The notes under the pieces: generated by a model
What the model was told of the DNA's origin: nothing
The model's input: only the letters and a program-made list of their open reading frames with translations
Database searches by the model: none
Program-made: the position numbers and the translations under genes
DNA from: Loktanella sp.
GTDB taxonomy: Bacteria > Pseudomonadota > Alphaproteobacteria > Rhodobacterales > Rhodobacteraceae
Assembly (NCBI GenBank): GCA_024686085.1
Contig: JAIBDT010000034.1
Coordinates: 1 to 33,070 of the forward strand
Direction: 5' to 3'
DNA length: 33,070 nt
Shown: piece by piece, positions 8,612 through 17,338 of the stretch
Position numbering within the stretch: the first letter of the stretch is position 1
Layout: each line of letters starts with the position of its first letter

Positions 8612-9693
8612 GGCAGTAGCACCAAAGATCTGGCATCCCATACAACCGTTGTCTGCGCGCCCACATCCAGCACCGGCCTGCCGATCAGGTTTTTCATCGC
8701 GATGTTGAGGGTGTTATCAACCCCTGCAATGCGCACGTCGTAATAGGTCATATCGCCGTAATAGACGACCTCGTCCACCACGCCCGCAATGGTCTCGCGC
8801 TCGGTTTTTTCGCCGTCAAAAAGGATGGCCAGCGTTTCGGGGCGGATACCGACCGCCGCCTTGCCCGTGTCAATGCCAGACGGCGCTTGTTCGGCGTTGA
8901 CGGTGCATGTGCCCAGCCCCGCGACGTCGACAGTGATTTGGTCGCTGACGGATTTCACGTCGGCATCAAGAAAGTTCATTTTACCGATAAATTCCGCAAC
9001 GCGGCGGCTGTTGGGCCTGCGGTAAAGCGTTTCAGGATCGTCCATTTGTCCGATTTCGCCATCAAACATCACGGCGATCCTGTCGGACATCACCAGTGCC
9101 TCCTCTTGGTCGTGGGTGACCAGAATAAAGGTGATACCCACGTGCCGTTGCAGCCGCATCAATTCAACCTGCATCTGCTCGCGCATTTTCTTGTCGAGTG
9201 CTGACAGAGGCTCGTCGAGCAGCAAAACTTTTGGTTTGAGGATCAATGCGCGCGCCAGTGCAACACGTTGCCGTTGACCGCCAGACAGCGCATGGGCTTG
9301 GCGGTCGCCGAACCCCTTAAGCCCAACCATTTCTAGGGCTTGGTCCACGGCCTCGGATTTTTGAAGCTTGTCCATCTGCTTGTTTTTGCGCAGCCCGAAG
9401 GCCACGTTTTCCGCAACCGTCAAATGCGGGAAGATCGCGTAGGATTGAAATACCATATTGGTGGGACGCATGTTTGCAGGCACCCCTGCCATGTTCTTGC
9501 CGCCGATCATAACGACGCCTTCCGACACCCCTTCAAACCCTGCGATGGTGCGCAAAAGCGTGGTTTTGCCACAGCCAGACGGCCCAAGCAGCGAGAAAAA
9601 CTCGCCTGTTTTGATCGTCAGGTCGATGTTGCGCAATGCGTGATAGTCGCCGTAATATTTATTCACATTGGTCAGTGAAATAAGGTCGGTCAC
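8608..9693 (-). CDS. potA: Polyamine-type ABC transporter ATPase (PotA family)
   Basis: ATP-binding subunit of an importer, at the inner face of the membrane, 361 residues. Visible motifs are Walker A GPSGCGKTT (37-45), signature LSGGQ (136-140) and Walker B LLLDEP (157-162), followed by a C-terminal TOBE-like regulatory domain. The start is GTG 9693, which forms a GTGA overlap with the potC stop; a longer upstream frame is only the shadow of potC. The sequence fits the spermidine/putrescine group (PotA/PotG-like), but related importers carry other substrates, so the polyamine assignment is by family only. No binding protein gene is next to it. Confidence 0.9.
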   Translation of the reverse strand: MTDLISLTNVNKYYGDYHALRNIDLTIKTGEFFSLLGPSGCGKTTLLRTIAGFEGVSEGVVMIGGKNMAGVPANMRPTNMVFQSYAIFPHLTVAENVAFGLRKNKQMDKLQKSEAVDQALEMVGLKGFGDRQAHALSGGQRQRVALARALILKPKVLLLDEPLSALDKKMREQMQVELMRLQRHVGITFILVTHDQEEALVMSDRIAVMFDGEIGQMDDPETLYRRPNSRRVAEFIGKMNFLDADVKSVSDQITVDVAGLGTCTVNAEQAPSGIDTGKAAVGIRPETLAILFDGEKTERETIAGVVDEVVYYGDMTYYDVRIAGVDNTLNIAMKNLIGRPVLDVGAQTTVVWDARSLVLLP

Positions 9694-10490
9694 AAGAAGC
9701 CCCCTTTGTCTTTCACGCCTACGCGGGCCATACCGCGTCTGCGCAAAATCTCGGCGATTGTTAATAGAATGATCGAGAGTGCAACCAGAATGGTCCCCAG
9801 TGCCATGACGATTGGCAAGGACGATGGGAACCGTAGCAGCCCCCAGATATAGACAGGCATCGTCGGGTTTGCCCCTGTCAGGAAGAACGCGATGATGAAT
9901 TCGTCCAGACTGATGGTGAAGGCAATCAGGAATGACGAAATGATCCCTGGCATGACCAGCGGGAAAGTCACAAGCCGAAATGCCGACCAGCGGCTTTCGC
10001 CAAGGTCCATTGCCGCCTCTTCCATGGAAGGGTCGAGGTTCTGGAAGGCCCCGTTGAGGATAGCGATGCAGAACGGTGTGCATATTAGAACATGTGCGGC
10101 GATCACGGTCCAGTTGGACAGCCCCAGATCAAGGATTTGCACCACCACGATTAATAGCGAGACGGCGACGATGATTTCTGGCAGCACGAGCGGCAACATC
10201 ACCAACCCCAAGATGCCGCGCTTGAGCGGGAAGTTGTACATCGCCCCTGCCCGTGCTGCGCAAATTCCTAGGATCGTTGACAAAGACGCGGTGATGACCG
10301 CGATGAAAATCGAGTTTTGAACGGCCCCGTGCAGTGCTTTGGTGGTCATCAGCTCGCCAAACCATTCGGTGGTGAACCCAGAGAGCGGGAACGCGATGAT
10401 TGTCGCGTCGTTGAACGCGAATATTGGCAGCAAAATGATCGGCGCATAGAGGAAGATTAGATAAGCAATGGCGTAGATGCGCAGGCTCAT
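9690..10490 (-). CDS. potC: ABC transporter permease, PotC-like
   Basis: Inner-membrane permease of 266 residues with about six hydrophobic segments and the EAA loop that docks the ATPase (EEAAMDLGESRWSAFRLVTFP). The start at ATG 10490 overlaps the potB stop as ATGA, and its own stop overlaps the potA start, so potB, potC and potA are translationally coupled. The family is spermidine/putrescine PotC/PotI-like. Confidence 0.9.
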   Translation of the reverse strand: MSLRIYAIAYLIFLYAPIILLPIFAFNDATIIAFPLSGFTTEWFGELMTTKALHGAVQNSIFIAVITASLSTILGICAARAGAMYNFPLKRGILGLVMLPLVLPEIIVAVSLLIVVVQILDLGLSNWTVIAAHVLICTPFCIAILNGAFQNLDPSMEEAAMDLGESRWSAFRLVTFPLVMPGIISSFLIAFTISLDEFIIAFFLTGANPTMPVYIWGLLRFPSSLPIVMALGTILVALSIILLTIAEILRRRGMARVGVKDKGGFL

Positions 10491-11359
10491 GACCGACCTC
10501 GCAGGTAACGACGGTTCAAGAACACAAATAGCAAGCTGATCGCGGTCACACAAAGCATCGCCACGATGGCCAATGCGGCCCCAAGTGGCGCGTTATTGAG
10601 CGCCAAGAACTGAGTCTGGATCATGTTGGCGATCAATTTGCCGCCAGCCCCGCCCATTAGTTCAGGTGTCACATAGTCGCCGATCGTCGGGATGAAAACG
10701 ATCAAGACTGCGGCGACCAGACCCGGCATCGACAAAGGCAGTGTCACGCGGAAAAAGGTGGTGAATTTGCTTTCGCCAAGGTCTTGGCTGGCTTCAAGTA
10801 AGGATCGGTCGATTTTCTCGAGGGCCACAAAGATCGGCAAAATCGCAAAGGGTGCAAAGGCGTGCGCCAAGGTAATGATCACGGCGTTGACGTTATACAA
10901 GATGAAGGTCAGCGGCTCGTCGATCAGCCCGATGTTCAGCAACCCTGTGTTCACCACACCATTATAGCCCAAAATGACCTTCCACAGGAACACGCGGATC
11001 AGATAGCTGGTCCAGAACGGGATAGTGATCAGGAACAACCACAGCGATTTACGGTCAGGCCGCACGTGGAATGATACGAAATAGGCCACTGGAAAGGCCA
11101 ACAGAACGGTCACAAATGTGACAGTCCCAGATACAAATAGCGAGCGCTGTAAAAGCGCAAAATAGATCGGCTTTTCAATGATTTCGCGGTAGTTGTTCAG
11201 TGTGAATGTGGTGTCCACATCCATGAAGTTTTGGGTCCAGAAACTGAACAACACGATTGCGCCCAACGGGAATGCCAAAAGCAATAGCGCATAGACCAAG
11301 GGCGGACTGACCATCAGTAATCCGCGGCGGCCTTCGGTTGCTGTTAGCTTACTCCACAT
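10487..11359 (-). CDS. potB: ABC transporter permease, PotB-like
   Basis: First gene of the potBCA cluster. It encodes a 290-residue inner-membrane permease with a hydrophobic first segment after a short basic N-terminus, several further membrane spans and an EAA loop (LLEASQDLGESKFTTFFRVTLP). It forms the import channel with PotC and PotA. Its start is 43 bp after the stop of the PaiB-like gene, so the two may share a transcript. The family is spermidine/putrescine PotB/PotH-like. The substrate is not proven. Confidence 0.9.
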   Translation of the reverse strand: MWSKLTATEGRRGLLMVSPPLVYALLLLAFPLGAIVLFSFWTQNFMDVDTTFTLNNYREIIEKPIYFALLQRSLFVSGTVTFVTVLLAFPVAYFVSFHVRPDRKSLWLFLITIPFWTSYLIRVFLWKVILGYNGVVNTGLLNIGLIDEPLTFILYNVNAVIITLAHAFAPFAILPIFVALEKIDRSLLEASQDLGESKFTTFFRVTLPLSMPGLVAAVLIVFIPTIGDYVTPELMGGAGGKLIANMIQTQFLALNNAPLGAALAIVAMLCVTAISLLFVFLNRRYLRGRS

Positions 11360-11402
11360 GAATTGATTTTCACCGCGCTGGCGGAAAGTGCAAGCGACAT
11401 TT

Positions 11403-12014
11403 CTATTTTGGCGACAGGTTCTTCATGCGTTCCGCGATTGGGTGCGCGCCGAGCGCCGTTGCTGCCCCCAACCTGTCCGCGTCGGACTTGTTCTGGCTTA
11501 ACTTGGATTTCGCCAACACTTGCGTGATCGCGATTTCAAAGCCTACGATTCCATCCAATTTGTCGTTCAAGAAGTTCGCTGGCGCATCCGACATCCGCCA
11601 TGCAGCGTCGCCATTGGTCCGCGTCTCCATCATTTTGGTCAAAAGACCGACTGCCGCCAATTTGGCTTTGCGGTCGTGGTGGAACGTGATTTTGCCATGC
11701 ACATGGGCGACCTCATAATTCCATGTTGGCACAACCTCGTGGGTGTCCGCCTTGCTTGGATAGCTGTTCGGCGAGATATAGGCGTCGATTCCGTTGAAAA
11801 CCGCCAGCACCTCCGCCCCATCCGCCAAAATGCGGTGCAGGTCGTTGGTATGGGCGATGTGCCCGATCAGCTTAGTTTTTGTCATCATCAGGGGAATATG
11901 ATCGGCTCGCAATGCGCCGCCAACATGGCTGATCAAGGTGGCCAAAGGTGCGTAAGACACCAGATTTGCGATCTGATCAGCGTCGGTCGTTTCAAAATGA
12001 GGTGGTAAATACAT
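11403..12014 (-). CDS. FMN-binding regulator-like protein, PaiB family
   Basis: A 203-residue protein starting MYLPPHFETTD, the standard opening of the PaiB / FMN-binding split-barrel family, with the family's TWNYEVAHVHG motif. In Bacillus subtilis, PaiB is described with the spermidine/spermine acetyltransferase PaiA; many homologues are simply flavin-binding proteins. The start at ATG 12014 is preceded by AAGGG with good spacing; an upstream in-frame extension has no support. The position just before potBCA on the same strand suggests a link to polyamine uptake, which is inference. Confidence 0.8.
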   Translation of the reverse strand: MYLPPHFETTDADQIANLVSYAPLATLISHVGGALRADHIPLMMTKTKLIGHIAHTNDLHRILADGAEVLAVFNGIDAYISPNSYPSKADTHEVVPTWNYEVAHVHGKITFHHDRKAKLAAVGLLTKMMETRTNGDAAWRMSDAPANFLNDKLDGIVGFEIAITQVLAKSKLSQNKSDADRLGAATALGAHPIAERMKNLSPK

Positions 12015-12035
12015 TGCGCAACCCTTTGTCATTAA

Positions 12036-12065
12036 ACGAAAAAGGGCGACCCGTTGGGGCCGCCC
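12036..12065 (-). terminator. Intrinsic terminator of rplM-rpsI
   Basis: On the minus strand a 9-bp stem (GGGCGGCCC with GGGTCGCCC, one G-U pair; plus 12044-12065) is followed by TTTTTCGTTT. It lies 26 bp after the rpsI stop and before the PaiB-like gene. Confidence 0.9.
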
Positions 12066-12090
12066 GTTTCCAAATTTCTGTAACCAAAGC

Positions 12091-12585
12091 TTAACGCTTA
12101 GAGAACTGGAAGCTCTTACGGGCTTTTGCTTTACCGTACTTCTTACGCTCAACAACGCGGCTATCGCGTGTGAGGAAGCCAGCAGCTTTCAAAGCAGCGC
12201 GCAGTGTTGGATCATAAAGCTGAAGCGCTTTAGACACACCGTGCTTTACCGCACCAGCTTGACCAGAAAGACCACCACCAGCAACAGTTGCCATGACGTC
12301 GAACTGATCAACAACACCAGCAACCTGGAACGGCTGACGCAGGATCATCTGCAGAACTGGACGCGCGAAATACACTGCCATTTCTTTGCCGTTTACGACG
12401 ACTTTACCGGAACCTGGCTTGATCCAAACGCGGGCAACCGCATCTTTACGCTTACCAGTCGCATAAGCACGACCAAGTGCGTCACGCACAGGCTCGCGGT
12501 TGATTGCAACAGGCGCAGCAGCAGGCGCTTCAACGCCTTCAGCAACTTGGCCCAGCTCTTCGAGAGAGTTCACTTGATCAACCAT
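12091..12585 (-). CDS. rpsI: 30S ribosomal protein S9
   Basis: Small-subunit ribosomal protein of 164 residues. The conserved core starts at [17 protein letters not shown], and the C-terminus ends in the invariant basic tail FSKR, which reaches the P-site tRNA. An N-terminal extension of about 35 acidic and alanine-rich residues precedes the core, as is common in alphaproteobacteria. The ATG at 12585 overlaps the rplM stop by one base (TAATG), so the two are coupled. Confidence 0.98.
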   Translation of the reverse strand: MVDQVNSLEELGQVAEGVEAPAAAPVAINREPVRDALGRAYATGKRKDAVARVWIKPGSGKVVVNGKEMAVYFARPVLQMILRQPFQVAGVVDQFDVMATVAGGGLSGQAGAVKHGVSKALQLYDPTLRAALKAAGFLTRDSRVVERKKYGKAKARKSFQFSKR

Positions 12586-13046
12586 TATGCAGTCCTCGTG
12601 TTCTTCGGGTTCATGGATGCAACATCCAGAACTTCCGGCTTCTGCGCTTCCATGCCATGCTCTGTGCCTGCGAATACGCGCAGGTGAGTCATTTGCTGGC
12701 GGGAAAGTTTGCCACCGGGCAGCATACGCTGAACAGCTTTCATAACGACGCGCTCTGGGTGCTTGCCTTCAAGGATCTCGGCTTTCGTCTTTTCCTTGAT
12801 CCCACCAGGGTGGCCAGTGTGCCAGTAGTATTTCTCGTCACGCTTGTTGCCAGTCATCTGGATTTTTTCGCAGTTGATGACGATAATGTTGTCGCCCATA
12901 TCAATGTGCGGCGTGAAAGAAGGCTTGTGCTTGCCGCGCAAGCGCATTGCGATAATCGAAGCCAAACGACCCAAAACAACGCCTTCAGCGTCGATAATGA
13001 ACCATTTCTTGTCGATATCCGCAGGAGTAGCGGAGAAGGTTTTCAT
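12585..13046 (-). CDS. rplM: 50S ribosomal protein L13
   Basis: Large-subunit ribosomal protein of 153 residues ([20 protein letters not shown]). It has the typical L13 segments GRLAS, LRGKHKP and the glycine/basic [11 protein letters not shown]. It is the first gene of the rplM-rpsI pair and has a promoter about 50 bp upstream. The length is slightly above the usual 140-150 residues. Confidence 0.98.
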   Translation of the reverse strand: MKTFSATPADIDKKWFIIDAEGVVLGRLASIIAMRLRGKHKPSFTPHIDMGDNIIVINCEKIQMTGNKRDEKYYWHTGHPGGIKEKTKAEILEGKHPERVVMKAVQRMLPGGKLSRQQMTHLRVFAGTEHGMEAQKPEVLDVASMNPKNTRTA

Positions 13047-13098
13047 AAATCACCAGTTCTTAAGGGGCCAAAGTCGACCCGTGTATTCAGATAGGTGG

Positions 13099-13126
13099 CT
13101 TATAAAGCTGTGACAGCCTTGGTCAA
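13099..13126 (-). promoter_or_regulatory. Sigma-70-type promoter of rplM-rpsI
   Basis: On the minus strand TTGACC (plus 13121-13126) is separated by 16 bases from TATAAG (plus 13099-13104), which places the transcript start about 45 bases before the rplM ATG. Confidence 0.7.
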
Positions 13127-13191
13127 GCGCCATTTATATCCAGTAAGTTAGCAAATTCAATGACTTACGATTTAGGTATTATTTTACCCCA

Positions 13192-13611
13192 TCATTTTGG
13201 CGGGATTGAATAGGTCAACGACGCACGCGCGACCGGTTTATCATTCCAATCGCTATAAATCAGGCAATCACCCACTGCCAGAACCCGCCCGAGCTTGTGT
13301 AGAACAGCGTGGCAGATTAAATCGACCCCTGCGGCTGGCTTGCGCATGAAATCAATGCTGCAATTTGTGGTCACGGCAAGGGCTGCAGGACCAATCCGGC
13401 TGAGCACCGCCAAATACATCGCCACATCCGCCAACCCGAACATCGCAGGGCCGGAAACGGTGCCACCGGGCCGCAGGTGCTGGTCACGGGTCACCAAACG
13501 CACCGTAACGCCTGTTTGCGTGACGGCCTCGATGACAAAATCATCGCGGACTTGGGGGAACTCCGCCGCCAAGAAGACTTGCAACTGCGCGGCATTCATT
13601 CTGACGTCCAT
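13192..13611 (-). CDS. PaaI-like hotdog-fold thioesterase
   Basis: A 139-residue hotdog-fold protein that probably hydrolyses acyl-CoA thioesters in the cytoplasm. The signature RPGGTVSGPAMFGLADVA (residues 48-64), with Asp62 at the expected catalytic position, is seen. The start is ATG 13611, with AAAGG seven bases upstream; a longer frame to 13668 has no such support. The acyl-CoA substrate is unknown, and nothing nearby indicates phenylacetate degradation. Confidence 0.85.
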   Translation of the reverse strand: MDVRMNAAQLQVFLAAEFPQVRDDFVIEAVTQTGVTVRLVTRDQHLRPGGTVSGPAMFGLADVAMYLAVLSRIGPAALAVTTNCSIDFMRKPAAGVDLICHAVLHKLGRVLAVGDCLIYSDWNDKPVARASLTYSIPPK

Positions 13612-13715
13612 GTTTTGACCTTTCAATCGTCTTGCACTACGGCGCGGAATGACGCGACTGCGCCGCACGATCCTCGCCTATGGAACCTACTCGCTTTTCC
13701 GAGCTCAAATATGCT

Positions 13716-13740
13716 GGGGTCTGGGGCTAGCCCCAGCCCC
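13716..13740. repeat. GC-rich palindrome between two leftward genes
   Basis: CTGGGGCTAGCCCCAG (13721-13736) is a perfect 16-bp palindrome, and flanking GGGG and CCCC extend the stem with one bulged T. It lies 10 bp after the M32 carboxypeptidase stop. It looks like a terminator stem without a T-tract, similar to GC-rich palindromes I recall near gene ends in Rhodobacteraceae (memory, not a search). Confidence 0.6.
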
Positions 13741-13749
13741 CTCTCGCTA

Positions 13750-15219
13750 TCACAATTTGTAGATATCACTGAACTTGGCTTCAAGGTAATCCAACAATGG
13801 CGCTTCACTCGGTGCCTTGCCGATGGCGCGAGTGATGACCTCTTTGGGTTCATATAGTCCGCCGTGGGTTTGCACATTTTCGCGCAGCCATGATGTGGCC
13901 GCCGAAGTATCGCCACGCGCCAAGTCGGATTGTAGATCAGGCACCGCCGCTGTCATCGCTTCGTTCAGGCACCCTGCGTAGACGTTCCCCAGCGTATAGG
14001 TGGGGAAATATCCCATCAGACCTTCGGACCAATGCACATCTTGCAAAATGCCGTTGGAGGGTTTGTCGACTGCATAGCCAAAGTCCGCTTGAAAACGGTC
14101 GTTCCATGCTGCCTCCAGATCGCCAACAGCGAGGTCGCCTGAAACCAAGGCGCGTTCCAGGTCAAAGCGCATCAGCACATGCAGGTTATATTGCATTTCG
14201 TCGGCTTCGGTCCGGATGAACCCGTCATTGACGCTGTTCACGCAGGCATAAAAGGCATCCTCGTTCGCGATCCCGAAATCGCCAAACGCGTCGCGCATTT
14301 GCCCATACAGCCAGCCTGTAAACGCGCGGCTGCGCCCGATCTGGTTTTCGTAAATCCGGCTTTGGCTTTCGTGCACGCCCATTGAGACGCCGTTGCCAAG
14401 CGGGGTCAAAAGATAGGCCTCGTCGATGTTTTGCTCGTAGGCCGCGTGCCCAACCTCGTGGATGGTCGAGTAAAAGCAGTTGAACGGATCGGCAGGGTTG
14501 GTGCGTGTGGTGATCCTCACGTCGATCCCCGACCCGCTTGAAAACGGGTGCACTGCTTTGTCGATGCGCCCTTTATCCAAATCATAGCCAAACGCCAGCG
14601 CCAGCTTGGTCGAAAGCGCAAGCTGGGGTGCTTCGTCAAACGTTCCACTTAGGCCTTGTGGCTTTGGCTTGTCCAACACGGCGGCGCGCAGGGCCACCAG
14701 ACGTGGCCGCAGGGCAGAGAACATCGCAGCGATCTCGGTCCCTGTCGCGCCCGGTTCGTAGTCGTCCAGCAGTGCATCGTAACGATCGCCGCCTTGGGCA
14801 AGCGCGTCGGCTTCTTCTTGGCGCAGGGCCACCACTTTGGACAGGATCGGCAAGTAGGCTGCCACATCCTCGTCACCACGTGCTTTGGCCCAAATACGGT
14901 GAGCCAGCGATGTAGTTTTAGCGATCTCAGCAGCAAGTTCTGCAGGCACTTTGGCAGTGCGTTCATAGCTGCGGCGGATGTGGCGCAGGTTTGCCTTCGC
15001 GACGTCAGTGCTGGCCTTTGCGGTGTCCAGCCAGTCGCCGATCCGCGGGTCAATCCGCCGTGCATGCAGGACATTTGCCATGGCAGCGTGTTCTTCGGCC
15101 CGTTGTGGGGCCGCCCCTTCGGGCATCATAGTTTCCTGATCCCAGCCAAGTCTGCCTGCCACTTGGCCCAGGGCTTCGGTTTCGCGCTGGAATGCCATCA
15201 AATCGTCATATGCGGACAT
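13750..15219 (-). CDS. Metallocarboxypeptidase, peptidase family M32 (carboxypeptidase Taq type)
   Basis: A 489-residue cytoplasmic zinc enzyme that removes C-terminal amino acids from peptides. The active-site motif HEVGH (His254-His258) and the downstream HESQSR (His283, Glu284) match the HExxH...HES/GQ signature of the family, and the length is normal (about 490-500). The start ATG 15219 has the binding site GAGGGTAA just upstream and lies 3 bp after the ctaA stop, so it is probably co-transcribed with ctaA. Confidence 0.93.
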   Translation of the reverse strand: MSAYDDLMAFQRETEALGQVAGRLGWDQETMMPEGAAPQRAEEHAAMANVLHARRIDPRIGDWLDTAKASTDVAKANLRHIRRSYERTAKVPAELAAEIAKTTSLAHRIWAKARGDEDVAAYLPILSKVVALRQEEADALAQGGDRYDALLDDYEPGATGTEIAAMFSALRPRLVALRAAVLDKPKPQGLSGTFDEAPQLALSTKLALAFGYDLDKGRIDKAVHPFSSGSGIDVRITTRTNPADPFNCFYSTIHEVGHAAYEQNIDEAYLLTPLGNGVSMGVHESQSRIYENQIGRSRAFTGWLYGQMRDAFGDFGIANEDAFYACVNSVNDGFIRTEADEMQYNLHVLMRFDLERALVSGDLAVGDLEAAWNDRFQADFGYAVDKPSNGILQDVHWSEGLMGYFPTYTLGNVYAGCLNEAMTAAVPDLQSDLARGDTSAATSWLRENVQTHGGLYEPKEVITRAIGKAPSEAPLLDYLEAKFSDIYKL

Positions 15220-15222
15220 GAT

Positions 15223-16359
15223 TTACCCTCGGATTGATTGTGGATGCGGGTGACCCGCCAAGAAACGTGCGCGCAGTATCACGACCCACAACACAACAGC
15301 GCCCAGTTGGTGAATGATCGCGATATGCGCAGGTGCGGAATAGATCACGGTGACGATTCCCAAGACGACCTGCAAGACCATCACGGCCAGCATCATATTG
15401 AATGCAAAGCGCGTGCGTCCGTTGCCGTTCTTGCGCGCGCGCGCCCAAACATAGATGCCGAAACCGAACAGGATATAGCCAGCCATCCGGTGCATGAATT
15501 GCACAAGACCTGGATCTTCAAAGAAGTTTCGCCATAGCGGCACCAGATCAAAAGGCTGCGGCGGGAAAAAGCCGCCAGCCATCAACGGCCAGTCAGGGAA
15601 CCCGCGCCCTGCATCAATGCCCGCAACCAATGCGCCCAGCAAGATTTGCACAAAGGCCAATACAATCAGCCACGTGCCAAGCCGTGACAGGCGTGCATCT
15701 GCCATGCGGCGGGCTTGCATTAAGGCCGCCTCACTGCGCGCCAATTGCAGAATGTACCATGTGATGAACCCGAAGATGACAAAGGCCAGCCCAAGGTGCG
15801 TGGCCAATCGGTAAGAGGCCACGTCAAGCATGCCTTCCTTCAGGCCACTGGACACCATCCACCAGCCAATGGCCCCTTGCAATCCGCCTAAAGCGCCTAG
15901 GAACAATAGCTTACGCGTCCATCCTGTCGGGATTTTGCGTGTCACAAGGAAGCCGAGGAACCCAACCGCCCAAACCAGTCCAATGACCCGCCCAAGTTGT
16001 CTGTGCCCCCATTCCCACCAAAAGATGCTTTTAAATTCGGACAGCGCCATGCCCTTGTTCTGCAACTGGTATTCGGGGATTTCTTTGTATTTCGCAAAGG
16101 CCTCGTCCCACGCAGTTTCCGTTGTGGGTGGCATAGCGCCTGCAAACGGCGCCCATTCAGTGATCGACAGCCCGCTATCGGTCAGCCGCGTCAGACCACC
16201 CACAAGGATCATGATCCCCACCAGCGCAAATATCATCCCCAACCAGATACGGATCGCACCGCGTGCGCCTTTGGATTTGGCGTCTATGCCGCCAGGCTTT
16301 GCGACTTGTTTTTGCACGTCGCCAACATCTTCGAAAATACTGCGTGTTTTGTCTGCCAT
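15223..16359 (-). CDS. ctaA: Heme A synthase (COX15/CtaA)
   Basis: Inner-membrane enzyme of 378 residues that oxidises the C8 methyl group of heme O to form heme A for cytochrome c oxidase. The sequence shows about eight hydrophobic helices and the conserved motifs LVGGLTRLTDSGLSITEW, EWGHRQLGR and FMHRMAGY, which contain the heme-ligand histidines. The N-terminal 35 residues are polar and probably cytoplasmic. The downstream peptidase gene starts 3 bp after its stop. The other cytochrome oxidase assembly genes are not in the window. Confidence 0.96.
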   Translation of the reverse strand: MADKTRSIFEDVGDVQKQVAKPGGIDAKSKGARGAIRIWLGMIFALVGIMILVGGLTRLTDSGLSITEWAPFAGAMPPTTETAWDEAFAKYKEIPEYQLQNKGMALSEFKSIFWWEWGHRQLGRVIGLVWAVGFLGFLVTRKIPTGWTRKLLFLGALGGLQGAIGWWMVSSGLKEGMLDVASYRLATHLGLAFVIFGFITWYILQLARSEAALMQARRMADARLSRLGTWLIVLAFVQILLGALVAGIDAGRGFPDWPLMAGGFFPPQPFDLVPLWRNFFEDPGLVQFMHRMAGYILFGFGIYVWARARKNGNGRTRFAFNMMLAVMVLQVVLGIVTVIYSAPAHIAIIHQLGAVVLWVVILRARFLAGHPHPQSIRG

Positions 16360-16423
16360 GGGTCATGATCTCCTTGCACTTGGCTGCAACCTAGAGCGCC
16401 CATCTAGGCAGGACAAGTGGCGG

Positions 16424-17164
16424 TTAGTCGCGCTCTTTCCAGCGGACCATTTGCCGCAAAATTCCGTGAAGCATTTGCACGTCTGCGCGAGTCAGGGGCA
16501 TTCTGCTCCAGAGATTGCGCAGGTTTGCTTTCATATTGGGGCCTTTGTGGGCGGGATAGAAAAAACGTGCGTCTTCCAACCGTTCCTCGTAATGCGCCGC
16601 AAGGGCGGCCATCTCTGCCTGATTGGCCCAGTCACCGACGTGGCTGACGGTCACGTGTTCCACATCCGTGGTGGCCCGCTGGTATTCGTAGGCCGTCAGC
16701 AACACGCATTGCCCAAGGTTTAGCGACGCAAATTCAGGATTTACGGGAACCGAGATAATCGCGTTGGCCCGCACGATATCGTCGTTTTCCAGCCCTGCCC
16801 GTTCGGGTCCGAACAATACAGCCACTTTTTGACCTGCGGCGATCCGGTCGCGGGCCTCGATCATGGCGGCCTCTGGTGTCAGGACTGGTTTGGTCAGATC
16901 GCGGTCACGCGCCGTTGTCGCGTAGACATAGGTGCAATCTGCAATCGCGTCATCTGTGCTGTCAAAAAGCTGTGCCTCGTCCAACAGCCGCCCTGCACCA
17001 CTGGCCATTGCGACGGCCTTTTGGTTCGGCCAGCCATCGCGTGGCGCGGTGATCCGCATCCGGTCCAACCCAAAGTTCCACATCGCGCGGGCAGCGGCCC
17101 CAATGTTTTCGCCCATTTGCGGGCGGATCAGGATGAAAGTGGGTTGCGGGCGATCGGTTGGCAT
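16424..17164 (-). CDS. trmJ: tRNA 2'-O-methyltransferase, TrmJ family
   Basis: A 246-residue SPOUT (knotted) methyltransferase predicted to methylate the ribose of nucleotide 32 in tRNA. Family motifs are visible: RPQMGENIGAAARAMWNFG near the N-terminus, FGPERAGL in the middle and NPEFASLNLGQCVLL for the SAM-binding knot. The C-terminal extension is helical. The start at ATG 17164 has GAGGAAG upstream; a longer frame to 17314 is not supported. It lies 65 bp upstream of ctaA on the same strand. Confidence 0.92.
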   Translation of the reverse strand: MPTDRPQPTFILIRPQMGENIGAAARAMWNFGLDRMRITAPRDGWPNQKAVAMASGAGRLLDEAQLFDSTDDAIADCTYVYATTARDRDLTKPVLTPEAAMIEARDRIAAGQKVAVLFGPERAGLENDDIVRANAIISVPVNPEFASLNLGQCVLLTAYEYQRATTDVEHVTVSHVGDWANQAEMAALAAHYEERLEDARFFYPAHKGPNMKANLRNLWSRMPLTRADVQMLHGILRQMVRWKERD

Positions 17165-17338
17165 CTGGCTTCCTCTTGGCATTTGTCGCCTGATACGCTG
17201 CACCCTGCTTTCGTGCAAGCTGTGCGAGCGTGCCAAAAAATGCAAAGCCGCTGATAAAATCGTCGCCTGCCAAGTAGCCAAGCCGAACAATCCACGATAG
17301 AACCCGCCAAACACTTCTTTTTAAGACGGAACCCAGTC

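Noticed and set aside
9694..10083. N-terminal extension of potA
   Set aside because: It is the shadow of potC in another frame; GTG 9693 gives a normal PotA start and a 4-bp overlap.
11365..11393. Promoter just before potB
   Set aside because: TTGCAC and AAAATC at 17-bp spacing are seen, but the -10 is poor and the start site would fall on the ATG.
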